Position numbers and translations under genes: made by a program. From RGIG4034 sp045576455 (lineage in GTDB: Bacteria > Bacillota > Clostridia > Lachnospirales > Lachnospiraceae): DNA of 64,000 nt. The stretch is from NCBI GenBank assembly GCA_045576455.1, contig JAZNGM010000001.1, positions 248,001 to 312,000 on the forward strand, read 5' to 3'. Under the pieces are notes generated by a model. That model was given only the letters and a program-made list of their open reading frames with translations, ran no database searches and was not told the DNA's origin. Below, piece after piece: positions 1 through 9,213 of this stretch (within the stretch, counting starts at the first letter, position 1; every line of letters begins with the position of its first letter).

Positions 1-609
1 GTTAATCTGGAGCGTTACAAGCCGCTTCCTTATCCAATGACACAGAGTGCGGAATTTCTGTTCATATCCCGTATATTAAGGGAAAAAGGAATTGATGAGT
101 ATCTTGCTACGGCTGAAAAGATAAAAGAAAAATATCCGGATACGGTTTTCCGTATTTTGGGCTTCTGTGAAGATGATTCGGACAAACCGGATTCTTATAA
201 AAAAAGAATAGAAAAGCTTGAAAAAGAAGGAATAGTGCATTTTGAAGGAATGCAGAAGGATATTATTCCGTTCCTTAGCAAGTCCCAATGTACCATACAT
301 CCTTCCTTTTATCCGGAAGGAATGTCCAATGTGTGTCTGGAGAGTGCGGCAAGTGCACGCCCGGTTATCACAACACTTCATACCGGTTGTAAAGAAACGG
401 TTGAGGATGGCGTAACAGGATTCCTTGTAAAGAAACAGGACGCCGGAGCATTGACGGCTGCGGTGGAAAAATTTCTGGAACTTCCGATGGAAGAACGTGC
501 TAAGATGGGACAAATGGCACGCCTTAAGATGGAAAAGGAATTTGACAGAAAAATAGTAATTGAAGCGTATATAAAAGAGATTGAGAGTGCGTGTAATACT
601 GTGGTATAA
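1..609 (+). CDS. Glycosyltransferase family 4, C-terminal part (5' end outside window)
   Basis: The reading frame is open from the first base of the window, so this is the C-terminal part of a longer gene; the first internal ATG at 37 is not the true start. The visible part is the nucleotide-sugar-binding Rossmann half of a GT-B enzyme. It begins around an FISRI segment, where GT4 proteins normally resume after the linker, and contains the E-x7-E signature in EGMSNVCLE. Such enzymes transfer a sugar from an NDP donor to a lipid-linked acceptor on the inner membrane face. The gene lies 33 bases before a nucleotide-sugar dehydrogenase, which fits a polysaccharide operon. Donor and acceptor cannot be told from sequence. 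Confidence 0.9.
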   Translation, partial: VNLERYKPLPYPMTQSAEFLFISRILREKGIDEYLATAEKIKEKYPDTVFRILGFCEDDSDKPDSYKKRIEKLEKEGIVHFEGMQKDIIPFLSKSQCTIHPSFYPEGMSNVCLESAASARPVITTLHTGCKETVEDGVTGFLVKKQDAGALTAAVEKFLELPMEERAKMGQMARLKMEKEFDRKIVIEAYIKEIESACNTVV

Positions 610-642
610 TGTATTGTTACATAAGCAAACGTGGAGGTTAAA

Positions 643-1959
643 ATGAGTTTGTACGAAAAACTGGTTAATAAAGAAGCAAAATTATCACTTGTCGGACTTG
701 GATATGTCGGAATGCCGATAGCAGTAGCATTTTCCAAAAAGGTAGATGTAATCGGATTTGACTTAAATAAGAATAAAATTGAATTATATAAAAACGGAAT
801 TGATCCTACGCGGGAAGTCGGCGATGAGGGGATTAAAGCTTGTGCAGTTGATTTTACATCTGATGAAAGCAGACTTAAAGAAGCAAGTTTCCATATTGTA
901 GCAGTGCCGACACCGGTTAATCCGGATCATACGCCGGATTTAACTCCGGTGGAAGGAGCAAGCAGAATTCTTGGAAGAAATCTTACCAAAGGAAGTATTG
1001 TTGTATTTGAATCAACGGTTTATCCGGGCGTAACCGAGGATGTCTGTGTTCCTATTCTTGAAAAGGAATCAGGCTTGAAATGTGGTGTTGATTTTAAGGT
1101 GGGATATTCTCCGGAGAGAATTAATCCGGGTGATAAGGTACATCGTCTTGAAACGATTATTAAGATTGTATCCGGTATGGATGAAGAAACACTGGATACA
1201 GTTGCGAAAGTATATGAGCTTGTAGTGGAGGCCGGTGTACACAGGGCGGAATCCATAAAGGTTGCGGAAGCGGCTAAAGTTATTGAAAACAGTCAACGGG
1301 ATATTAATATAGCGTTTATGAATGAGCTTTCCATTATTTTTAATAAAATGGGAATTGATACGAAAGCTGTTTTGGAAGCAGCAGGTACGAAGTGGAACTT
1401 CCTTAAATTCTTCCCGGGACTGGTAGGAGGACATTGTATCGGTGTTGACCCATATTACCTTACCTATAAGGCAGAGGAACTGGGATATCATTCACAGATT
1501 ATTTTGTCGGGCAGACGTATTAATGATGACATGGGTAAATATGTGGCAGAGTCTTTAGTTAAGAACCTGATAAAAGCTAACATTCCGGTTAACGGCGCAA
1601 AGGTGGGTATCTTAGGTTTTACTTTTAAGGAAAATTGCCCGGATACAAGAAACTCAAAAATCATAGACATTGTGCGGGAACTTCGTGAGTACGGTATTGA
1701 ACCGTTAATTACCGATCCTACAGCGGATAAGGAAGAGGCGGAAAGAGAGTACGGTATTGCTTTTTCTGCACAGGCAGATTTTGTGGATATGGATGCGGTT
1801 ATCCTTGCGGTTGCCCATAAAGAATATGAAAGTCTTACCATGGACGAGCTGGATGCCATGTATAAGGCGGATGCAAAGGTTAAAGTGTTAACGGATATTA
1901 AGGGAATGCTTAACCGTAAAGAATATGAGAATGCCGGTTATTTATACTGGAGGTTATAA
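643..1959 (+). CDS. Nucleotide-sugar 6-dehydrogenase, TviB/WbpO type (UDP-GlcNAc/GalNAc to uronic acid)
   Basis: It oxidises C6 of a UDP-N-acetylhexosamine to the uronic acid with two NAD+ per cycle. The N-terminal Rossmann motif is GLGYVGMP, and the catalytic cysteine is Cys265 in GGHCIGVDPYYLT. The 438-residue length and motifs such as VAEAAKVIENSQRD and GFTFKENCPDTRN fit the Vi-antigen TviB/WbpO group better than UDP-glucose dehydrogenases. I chose the ATG at 643 over the in-frame GTG at 631 because GGAGGT at 633-638 is well placed for it. A TviC-like 4-epimerase follows in the same unit, so UDP-GalNAcA is the likely joint product. Exact substrate is inferred. Confidence 0.88.
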   Translation: MSLYEKLVNKEAKLSLVGLGYVGMPIAVAFSKKVDVIGFDLNKNKIELYKNGIDPTREVGDEGIKACAVDFTSDESRLKEASFHIVAVPTPVNPDHTPDLTPVEGASRILGRNLTKGSIVVFESTVYPGVTEDVCVPILEKESGLKCGVDFKVGYSPERINPGDKVHRLETIIKIVSGMDEETLDTVAKVYELVVEAGVHRAESIKVAEAAKVIENSQRDINIAFMNELSIIFNKMGIDTKAVLEAAGTKWNFLKFFPGLVGGHCIGVDPYYLTYKAEELGYHSQIILSGRRINDDMGKYVAESLVKNLIKANIPVNGAKVGILGFTFKENCPDTRNSKIIDIVRELREYGIEPLITDPTADKEEAEREYGIAFSAQADFVDMDAVILAVAHKEYESLTMDELDAMYKADAKVKVLTDIKGMLNRKEYENAGYLYWRL

Positions 1960-3354
1960 ATGAGTTTACTGAAAAAAAGTAAGCATGTATATGCAGCCAT
2001 TATTGTTGTGTTTTTTTTGGCGTGTGCAATATTTGGTGATGTAGGTATCTGTCCGGATACGGAGACTTATCTTAAATTGTCTCCGGCAAGAGACCCGTTA
2101 TACGGTATTTTTGTACACTTGTTTGCATTCTTGGGAGAAACGATGCAACTTAGGATAGTATCGTTATGCCAAAATCTTTTGTGTGCGTTTAGTAGCATTT
2201 ACTTGCTTTTTTTCCTGGTTAAGCGTTTTAAAACAAATGCATTTATTGAATTTTTGATAACTATGTGTTTGTTGATTCCGCATATTATGACGCCGATGGC
2301 TACCGTTTCGGGAATGATATTATGTAATACCATTTTGAGTGAAGGCATTACCTTATCTTTATATTTACTGTTTTTTACCATATTATTACAGATTATTTAT
2401 GCAGAGGATAACAAAAAAACAATACGATATACGATTATTGCCCTTTTGTTGTGTGTGTTGCTGGTTTCTGCGAGAGGACAGCTTTTATCGGTACTGGTTG
2501 TGTTTGTTATGGTTTCGGGCTATAAGTTCCTGAGTATGAAAAAAGCCAAAATGCTTATATTTGTAGCGATGCTTGTAATAGTAGGATATGCAGCAAAAAT
2601 AGTAATTAATAATACGTATAATCTTGTGGCTAACGGTGTGTTTACCGGAAATACTTCACAGTCAGCTACGGTTATGGCGAATGCCCTTTTTACGGCTGAT
2701 CTTAATAAAAAAGTTGATTTTGATGATGCAGGACTTAACAAGGTGTATGAGAATACCTATAAGCTTATGCAGGAAGAAGGTATGCATTATCAGTATGCGC
2801 CTAAGGATTTGTGCACCTTTGTAAGTTATTATGAGAATGCGCATGATATAATTAAATTTGAACTTGCAGCACAGAACATACATGATTATGTTTTGTCAGA
2901 GGGTTATGAAGACCCTATGGATATTGAAATGGAAAGTGACCGTGTTGCAAACAAACTTTACCAAAAGGTGTTTTTAAACAACCCGGCAGCAGCGGTTGAT
3001 ACTTTTATAAAACTTGCTTCTTCGGGTTTTATCAGAACAGTTGCCGTACTGCATCCTATACTGAACTGGTATGCATTACTTGCATATGTGGTAGCAATAG
3101 GTATGACAGTGTACCTTTTTATTTCCGGAAGAAGGGAAGGAAGAGTATCCCCTTCAGCACTTGTAATGACATTAGTATTAATTATGATTGCAGGCCTTGT
3201 AGTGTCGACGGCACTGGTTACTATGTGCCTTTCAAGGTATGTTATATATAATATGTCTATTTTCTATATAGTGGCATTATTGGAATTGTGTGAAATAGTA
3301 TCCGTTAATTGGAGGAAGAAGAATGAAAAGCTTAATGAAATATCTGAAAAATAG
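1960..3354 (+). CDS. Polytopic membrane protein, GT-C-like
   Basis: A 464-residue integral membrane protein with about ten hydrophobic segments and one large hydrophilic loop at roughly residues 225-340. Immediately after the first membrane segment comes a DTETYL motif in the first outer loop, the place where GT-C glycosyltransferases keep acidic catalytic residues. It could therefore be a polyprenyl-phosphate-sugar-dependent transferase, or the polymerase of this unit; sequence alone does not decide. It starts at the base after the upstream stop codon, with a ribosome site inside the dehydrogenase end (GGAGGT), and its 3' end overlaps the next gene by 32 bases, which implies translational coupling. 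Confidence 0.7.
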   Translation: MSLLKKSKHVYAAIIVVFFLACAIFGDVGICPDTETYLKLSPARDPLYGIFVHLFAFLGETMQLRIVSLCQNLLCAFSSIYLLFFLVKRFKTNAFIEFLITMCLLIPHIMTPMATVSGMILCNTILSEGITLSLYLLFFTILLQIIYAEDNKKTIRYTIIALLLCVLLVSARGQLLSVLVVFVMVSGYKFLSMKKAKMLIFVAMLVIVGYAAKIVINNTYNLVANGVFTGNTSQSATVMANALFTADLNKKVDFDDAGLNKVYENTYKLMQEEGMHYQYAPKDLCTFVSYYENAHDIIKFELAAQNIHDYVLSEGYEDPMDIEMESDRVANKLYQKVFLNNPAAAVDTFIKLASSGFIRTVAVLHPILNWYALLAYVVAIGMTVYLFISGRREGRVSPSALVMTLVLIMIAGLVVSTALVTMCLSRYVIYNMSIFYIVALLELCEIVSVNWRKKNEKLNEISEK

Positions 3355-4717
3355 TGGTATTCCAATGCGCTATTGGTTTGTGCTATTGGTGTTTTATGCA
3401 TTCTTTTTTGCAACAATGGTTTTTGCAGATTTGTGCGTAACCTATGAACACGGTGTTTTATTGTGTGACAGTATATTTACAGGTAAGTTTTTTGATTTTT
3501 ATGATCATGCTTGTACCGGTGTATATAATAATCCGGCAGTATATGATATCGGAATATATTTAATATGGGCAATATGGTCCTTGCCGGTATATATTCTTAC
3601 ACGTTTCTGGCATGTTGCACCGGCAGAAACCCCCATACTCATTTTATACGGAAAAGGATTAGTGGTTATTTTCCATTTCCTTACACTTGCCGTTGTTATT
3701 AAAATTGCGGATGTCATGAAGCTTGATGCCAAGAAAAAGAGTATGCTTATATTTATGTATATCTCTTCTCTTTGCATGATTGTATCTTCCATCGGAAACG
3801 GTCAGTTTGATATTATACCGACCTTCTTTATTGTATTGGGTGTGTATTATTACATCAAAGGAGATTATAAAAAGTTCCTGATTGTAATGACATTTGCGGT
3901 TTCATTTAAAATATTTGCGGTATTCATTGCAATTCCGCTTGTCTTGTATAAAGAAAAAAGGATTTTATATATCATACGTGATGGTATTGTGCTTTTGCTT
4001 GCTTCGGCATTTTTTAAAGTTCTTTTTTGGGGAAAGCAAAGAGATTATTATAATATTGAGTATTTTCATTCGCCGGACCAGTATACAAATGGCTGGCTGT
4101 ACAGAATGTTTAAGATACATGCACCGGGTGGAATCGGTGAAATATCTTTATTTGTATTGTTTTTCGTATTGATATGCGGTTGTGCCTATTTCTTACGTAA
4201 GAGAGAAGGTAAAGAAATTGAAACGATATTGTTATATGCATTTCTTTCATACCTTAATTTCTTCCTTTTTATCGCCGCCCATCCGCAGTGGATTGTGCTC
4301 TTGATTCCTTTCCTGTATTTGTTTGCACTTTGCAGGGAGGAACACTATCGGTTGAATATGATATTGTCAACCTTGATAGATGTTATGTTTTTTATATGTA
4401 TGAGCTATCAGTGGAAAAATGTATTCTTCAGCAGCAATGTGCTTCGGGGACTTGAGATTGTTATCCCATTCCCGGAAACGACCAAGCTGGGTGGTTCATT
4501 TAGAGGTTTTGTAGATTCTTTAGGTTATGGCTATATGTATCCGGGTATGGTGGCAGTATTGGTTGCGGTAAGTGCGGTATTTATATATCAGTACTTCTGT
4601 AAGTCTGACCGGTTTATTGAAATCAGGGAAGAAAAATTTGAGCAGAAGATGATGCTGTCAAGAACGGTAATGATAGGCGTATATACCGTAATAAATGTAA
4701 TACTCTGTTATGTATAA
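3323..4717 (+). CDS. Polytopic membrane glycosyltransferase-like protein (GT-C/GT87-like)
   Basis: A 464-residue membrane protein with about ten transmembrane segments. The first outer loop is rich in D, E, H and Y residues (CVTYEHGVLLCDS, then YDIGIYLIWAIW). This resembles mannosyltransferase-type GT-C enzymes that take sugars from polyprenyl-phosphate donors on the outer membrane face. The start at 3323 is set by GGAGG at 3311-3315. The gene overlaps the previous membrane-protein gene by 32 bases, so the two are probably made together. No family-defining motif lets me name the donor. Confidence 0.68.
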   Translation: MKSLMKYLKNSGIPMRYWFVLLVFYAFFFATMVFADLCVTYEHGVLLCDSIFTGKFFDFYDHACTGVYNNPAVYDIGIYLIWAIWSLPVYILTRFWHVAPAETPILILYGKGLVVIFHFLTLAVVIKIADVMKLDAKKKSMLIFMYISSLCMIVSSIGNGQFDIIPTFFIVLGVYYYIKGDYKKFLIVMTFAVSFKIFAVFIAIPLVLYKEKRILYIIRDGIVLLLASAFFKVLFWGKQRDYYNIEYFHSPDQYTNGWLYRMFKIHAPGGIGEISLFVLFFVLICGCAYFLRKREGKEIETILLYAFLSYLNFFLFIAAHPQWIVLLIPFLYLFALCREEHYRLNMILSTLIDVMFFICMSYQWKNVFFSSNVLRGLEIVIPFPETTKLGGSFRGFVDSLGYGYMYPGMVAVLVAVSAVFIYQYFCKSDRFIEIREEKFEQKMMLSRTVMIGVYTVINVILCYV

Positions 4718-4738
4718 AAGCGATGGGGTAATGTAGGT

Positions 4739-5842
4739 ATGATTAGGGTTTTGCATATTGTAGGCTCCATGTCGCCGAGCGGAATAGGTAATTTTCTGAT
4801 GAACGTATACCGCAATATTGACAGGGAGAAAATACAATTTGATTTTATTGTGCATGAGAAACGTTCTGTAAGCTTTGATGAAGAAATTAAAGCGATGGGC
4901 GGAAGGCTTTTCTATGTTACGCTTAAATCAGAGAGTTTGTTTAAAAATTTAAATGACATTAGAAAAGTTGTAAAAAAAGAAAAGTATCGAATGGTTTTCA
5001 GACATACGGATACGGCAATGGTGGCACTTGATTTGTTCGCCTGTATGGCAGGCGGGGCCAAATACAGGATTCCGCATTCCCATTCTACCAGTACAGGAAA
5101 TAAGCGGGTACACAACCTTATGCGGCCTTTTCTTAATATGCTTTCGACAGAGCGGTTTGCATGTTCAACGGATGCCGGTAAGTGGATGTATGGCAACAAA
5201 AAATACCGGGTAATTATGAATGGTATTGATATAAATGCATTTGCGTTTTCTAAAGAGAAGCGTGATACGCTTAGAAAGCAGCTTGGTTGGGAAGACAAGT
5301 TTGTCATTGGTCATGTGGGCAATTTTATGAAGGTGAAAAATCACCGTTTTATGATTGCACTGTTGGCAGAGATTAAAACAAAGATTTCAAATGCACGGCT
5401 TGCCTTTGTCGGTAGTGGTGATTTGTACGATGAGATTATCGCACAAATAAGTGAACATCAGCTTGAAGATGATATTGACTTGCTGGGTGTAAGAAATGAT
5501 ACGAATGAACTTTTGTCCGCGATGGACTTATTTATTTTTCCTTCATGGTATGAAGGAATGCCTATAGCACTTGTGGAAGCACAAACAGCGGGACTTCCGT
5601 GTGTGGTATCGGATGTTATTACGGATGATGTTGTTATTACTTCCGGCGTTAATAAGCTTCCTTTGGATGATATGCAAAAATGGGTAGAAAGCATGGCCGG
5701 ATTTGCGGAAGCAGATTCATCGGCGGACAGAGATTTTAAGAAGGAACATATTAAGGAATTAACCAAGGAAAAAGGTTTTTGCGTAAAGGATCTTGGTAAA
5801 CGATATGAGGAATTCATTCTGAGTAAGTTTGAAAACCGGTAA
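4739..5842 (+). CDS. Glycosyltransferase family 4 (EpsF-like)
   Basis: A full-length 367-residue GT-B transferase. The N-terminus has the glycine-rich acceptor-side motif HIVGSMSPSGIGNFLMNVY; the C-terminal half has IGHVGNFMKVKNH and the E-x7-E signature EGMPIALVE. Proteins of this shape (EpsF-like) add hexoses or N-acetylhexosamines to undecaprenyl-linked intermediates in the cytoplasm. It lies between the two membrane proteins and the TviC-like epimerase in the first transcription unit, so a GalNAcA or GlcNAc donor is possible but unproven. Confidence 0.88.
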   Translation: MIRVLHIVGSMSPSGIGNFLMNVYRNIDREKIQFDFIVHEKRSVSFDEEIKAMGGRLFYVTLKSESLFKNLNDIRKVVKKEKYRMVFRHTDTAMVALDLFACMAGGAKYRIPHSHSTSTGNKRVHNLMRPFLNMLSTERFACSTDAGKWMYGNKKYRVIMNGIDINAFAFSKEKRDTLRKQLGWEDKFVIGHVGNFMKVKNHRFMIALLAEIKTKISNARLAFVGSGDLYDEIIAQISEHQLEDDIDLLGVRNDTNELLSAMDLFIFPSWYEGMPIALVEAQTAGLPCVVSDVITDDVVITSGVNKLPLDDMQKWVESMAGFAEADSSADRDFKKEHIKELTKEKGFCVKDLGKRYEEFILSKFENR

Positions 5843-5854
5843 GTGAGGATAACG

Positions 5855-6829
5855 ATGGGATTTAGAGAGTTAAAGTTTGATAGAGATAGCATATTTTTAG
5901 TTACGGGTGGAGCCGGTTTTATTGGTTCCAATATATGTGAAGCTATTCTTGATATGGGATATCAGGTAAGATGTCTTGATAATCTTTCGACTGGTAAACA
6001 GGAAAATGTGGATTTTCTTTTAAGCCGTGAAGGATATACCTTTATTAAAGGAGATATACGTGATCTTGATACCTGTATAAAGGCATGCGAAGGTGTAGAT
6101 TATGTCTTAAATCAGGCAGCGTGGGGCAGTGTGCCGCGTTCTATTGAGATGCCGCTCTTGTATGAAGAAATTAATATCCGGGGAACGCTAAATATGATGG
6201 AGGCAGCCAGAATACAAGGTGTTAAGAAATTTGTTTATGCGTCCAGTTCTTCTGTATATGGGGATCATCCGGTACTTCCTAAGAAGGAAGGACAGGAAGG
6301 GAATCTGTTATCACCATATGCGCTAACAAAACGTGTATGTGAGGAATATGGCAAGTTATATACTAAATTATATGGTCTGGATACGTATGGAATGCGCTAT
6401 TTTAATGTTTTCGGAAGAAGACAGGATCCAAATGGTGCCTATGCAGCCGTTATTCCGAAGTTTATACGTCAGCTTTTGAGTGGTGAAGTGCCGACAATTA
6501 ACGGAGATGGCAAGCAGTCCAGAGACTTTACGTATATTGACAATGTCATAGAAGCGAATTTGAAAGCGTGTCTCGCTCCGCACGAAGCAGCGGGAAATGC
6601 TTTTAATATAGCTTACGGTGGAAGAGAGTATCTTATTGATATCTATTATGACTTGTGTAAAGCACTAGGCAAAGAGGTTGAGCCTAATTTCGGACCGGAC
6701 AGAGCTGGGGATATTAAGCATTCCAATGCGGATATAACTAAGGCAAAAGAATTACTTGGTTATGATCCTGAGTATGATTTTGAAAAAGGAATTGCACTCG
6801 CAATTGACTGGTATAAAGAGAATCTATAA
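5855..6829 (+). CDS. UDP-N-acetylhexosamine(uronate) 4-epimerase, TviC/WbpP type
   Basis: An extended SDR that inverts C4, interconverting UDP-GlcNAc(A) and UDP-GalNAc(A). The NAD site is GGAGFIGSN; the catalytic pair is Tyr155-x3-Lys159 in SPYALTK; the substrate region includes RYFNVFGRRQDPNGAYAAV, typical of WbpP/TviC. I prefer ATG 5855 to the GTG at 5843 because the GTGAGGA stretch at 5843-5849 then acts as the ribosome site. Together with the TviB-like gene it supplies UDP-GalNAcA. It is the last gene of its unit; a strong terminator lies two bases after the stop. Confidence 0.87.
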   Translation: MGFRELKFDRDSIFLVTGGAGFIGSNICEAILDMGYQVRCLDNLSTGKQENVDFLLSREGYTFIKGDIRDLDTCIKACEGVDYVLNQAAWGSVPRSIEMPLLYEEINIRGTLNMMEAARIQGVKKFVYASSSSVYGDHPVLPKKEGQEGNLLSPYALTKRVCEEYGKLYTKLYGLDTYGMRYFNVFGRRQDPNGAYAAVIPKFIRQLLSGEVPTINGDGKQSRDFTYIDNVIEANLKACLAPHEAAGNAFNIAYGGREYLIDIYYDLCKALGKEVEPNFGPDRAGDIKHSNADITKAKELLGYDPEYDFEKGIALAIDWYKENL

Positions 6830-6831
6830 GG

Positions 6832-6857
6832 AGAGAAGAATCCGTTCTTCTCTTTTT
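6832..6857 (+). terminator. Rho-independent terminator after the TviC-like gene
   Basis: A perfect 9-bp stem (AGAGAAGAA, 6832-6840, pairing with TTCTTCTCT, 6845-6853) closes a TCCG loop and is followed by TTTT. It begins two bases after the epimerase stop codon and separates the first transcription unit from the next. The 83 bases between it and the next gene must hold a promoter, but I see no convincing -35/-10 pair there. Confidence 0.82.
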
Positions 6858-6940
6858 ACTTAATAGAAAAATGCACGAAAGTAGTGAAGGGTGACAAGAA
6901 TTTCTTCATTTAGTAATGGCGGAAAAATAAAGTAAGGAAA

Positions 6941-8065
6941 GTGATAGATAGTTATATGGATGTATTACAAAATGATAAAAAGAAAATAGTATTCTATCTC
7001 GGAAGCCTTGCAAAAGGAGGCGCAGAACGAGTTGCGGTAAATTTGGCTACATTTTTCGACGCCATTGGTTATGAGGTTACAATAGTGACTAAGTTACGCG
7101 GAGAAGAAGAATATACCATACCATCTACCGTAAATCGTGTTATAGCCGATTTGACTGAAGATGAGATTCGGAAGAGCCGAATTAAAAATTTAAGAAACCG
7201 GATTAAGAAACTGCGGAATATTTTTGAAGAGATTAATCCCAATATAATAGTTTCTTTTATCGGAAAGAATAATTTTATGGCAATCCGTGCGGCAAAGCGT
7301 AAGAAAATACCGGTGGTAGTGTCAGTACGAAGTGCACCGTCGAGGGAATATAAGAGTAAGAGTATGTCACTTCTTGTTAACCCAATGTTTAAAAAGGCAG
7401 CAGGGGTTGTATTACAGACGCAGGAAGCCAAAGATTATTTTAAACCTGCCGTCCAAAAGAAAGCGGTTATTTTGCCTAATTCTTTAAATCCCAATTTTAT
7501 CAAACCGCTTTATGAAGGGGTACGAAATAAGCGCATTGTGACGGTTGGCAGATTAGATGACAATAAAAATCAAATTCTCCTTATCCGTGCATTTGAAAAA
7601 GTTGCGGGAGAATTTCCGGATTGGGCTCTTGATTTATACGGAGATGGACCGGCCAGAAAAAAGTGGGAAGAATATGCACGACAATCACAGTATGCCACAC
7701 GCATACATTTTATGGGTATGGCGGATGAAATATACAACAAAATAGATAAAGACAGTATATTTGTCCTGCCATCTATTATGGAAGGCATGCCTAATGCCTT
7801 GATTGAAGCAATGGCGTTAGGACTTGCATGTGTATCGACGGACTGCCGATGCGGAGGACCGAAAGACTTAATCGGCAATAATGAAAATGGTTTACTGGTG
7901 CCGGTAAATGATGAGGAAGCGATGGCAGAGGCACTTAAAAAGCTTATAGCTGATGAGGCACTTATGAAAAGCTTTGGGGAAAAAGGGTACGTGCGTACGA
8001 AGCAATTGAATCCTAAGGCAGTGAATGAGATGTGGAGAGAATATCTTGAATCTAAGATGAAATAA
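6941..8065 (+). CDS. Glycosyltransferase family 4, paralogue 1
   Basis: A cytoplasmic GT-B transferase of 374 residues and the first of three related enzymes here. Shared marks are an N-terminal LAKGGAERV loop, a central VVVSVRSAPSREY block, VTVGRLDDNKNQ at the start of the second domain, and the E-x7-E motif EGMPNALIE followed by STDCRCGGP. The start is uncertain: AAGGA at 6934-6938 is only two bases before the GTG at 6941 but 17 before the in-frame ATG at 6956. Family role is sugar addition to a lipid-linked intermediate; the specific sugar is unknown. Confidence 0.87.
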   Translation: MIDSYMDVLQNDKKKIVFYLGSLAKGGAERVAVNLATFFDAIGYEVTIVTKLRGEEEYTIPSTVNRVIADLTEDEIRKSRIKNLRNRIKKLRNIFEEINPNIIVSFIGKNNFMAIRAAKRKKIPVVVSVRSAPSREYKSKSMSLLVNPMFKKAAGVVLQTQEAKDYFKPAVQKKAVILPNSLNPNFIKPLYEGVRNKRIVTVGRLDDNKNQILLIRAFEKVAGEFPDWALDLYGDGPARKKWEEYARQSQYATRIHFMGMADEIYNKIDKDSIFVLPSIMEGMPNALIEAMALGLACVSTDCRCGGPKDLIGNNENGLLVPVNDEEAMAEALKKLIADEALMKSFGEKGYVRTKQLNPKAVNEMWREYLESKMK

Positions 8066-8082
8066 TTAATGGGAGGTGTACG

Positions 8083-9195
8083 ATGAAAAAGGTTGCATTT
8101 ATTACCTTGTCCATGACCAAAGGTGGGGCCGAGCGTGTTATTGCCAACATGTGCAATGATTATCTTTCAAAAAAATATGATGTGACGATTATTTCATTTA
8201 TGCGTGCACCGGTAGAATATCGGATTAATGAAGAAATTGATATTATTTTTCTGGATGATGAAGAAAAACAAAAAGAACAGGGGATGTTTACCCGCTTTTT
8301 GAGAAGGCGTAAAGCCTTGAAGAAGGAGCTGTTGAAATTAACTCCGGATTTTATTATCAGTTTTTTGCCGGAACCTAATTTCATCTCTTTGAGCTTAAGA
8401 AGAAAGCTAAAGATACCGGTTATTATTTCGGTACGCAATGACCCGGTCAGAGAATATGCAGGAAAAGTAAGGCAACTTTTGATGAAACACTACTATAAGT
8501 TTGCTGATGGTTATGTGTTTCAAACAGATCAAGCCAAGGAGTACTTTTCTTTTTCAAAACATATTTATAACAATAGCGTTGTTATTCCGAATCCGCTTGA
8601 TAAATCTTTTGTCTGTATGGAGAATGACAGGACGGAAGTAAAGAATAATGGCATGGGTAAAAAGACGGTTATGAATGTTGGAAGGTTGGAAAGACAAAAA
8701 GATCAGACTACTTTGATTGAAGCCTTTTCAAAATGTTATAAAAAATGTCCTGACTGGGAGTTGAAGATTTATGGTGAGGGCAGTCTGCACGATGACCTTA
8801 CGCTGAAGATTAAAGAAGTCGGACTGGAAGAAAATGTATTCTTATGTGGCAATGTGGATGATATCCGTGGTAAAATGAAAGAAGCTGATTTATTCGTGTT
8901 ATCATCTTTGTATGAAGGAATGCCCAATGCGCTGATGGAGGCAATGGCAATGGAACTTCCGGTTATTTCTACGGATTGTCCGTGTGGTGGTCCTAATATG
9001 CTTACAAATGGCGGTGAGAGAGGGATTCTGGTGCCGGTTTCGGATGTTGAAACGCTTGCGGATAAGATGATGTGGATAATGGAACACCCACGAGAGGCGG
9101 AAGAATTAGGAAAACGTGCGGGAAAAATTAAAGAGGAACTAAGTCCTGAGATGATTTATAAAAAGTGGGAGGAAATAATCTCCCATCTTGTTTAA
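8083..9195 (+). CDS. Glycosyltransferase family 4, paralogue 2
   Basis: A 370-residue GT-B transferase that closely parallels its upstream neighbour. It has SMTKGGAERV near the N-terminus, VIISVRNDPVREY in the middle, NVGRLERQKDQ, and EGMPNALME followed by STDCPCGGP. A textbook ribosome site (GGGAGGT, 8071-8077) fixes the ATG at 8083. It lies 17 bases after paralogue 1 and 18 before an AsnB gene. The shared block order suggests tandem duplication with divergence, so each copy probably builds a different linkage of the same repeat unit. Confidence 0.88.
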   Translation: MKKVAFITLSMTKGGAERVIANMCNDYLSKKYDVTIISFMRAPVEYRINEEIDIIFLDDEEKQKEQGMFTRFLRRRKALKKELLKLTPDFIISFLPEPNFISLSLRRKLKIPVIISVRNDPVREYAGKVRQLLMKHYYKFADGYVFQTDQAKEYFSFSKHIYNNSVVIPNPLDKSFVCMENDRTEVKNNGMGKKTVMNVGRLERQKDQTTLIEAFSKCYKKCPDWELKIYGEGSLHDDLTLKIKEVGLEENVFLCGNVDDIRGKMKEADLFVLSSLYEGMPNALMEAMAMELPVISTDCPCGGPNMLTNGGERGILVPVSDVETLADKMMWIMEHPREAEELGKRAGKIKEELSPEMIYKKWEEIISHLV

Positions 9196-9213
9196 ATATT
9201 TAGGAGAAAATAT

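Noticed and set aside
643..1959. Calling this gene UDP-glucose 6-dehydrogenase
   Set aside because: The motifs match the TviB/WbpO branch acting on UDP-N-acetylhexosamines, and a TviC-like epimerase lies in the same unit.
6858..6940. Promoter GTGACA...TAGTAA before the first GT4 paralogue
   Set aside because: The spacer is only 14-15 bases and both hexamers are weak.
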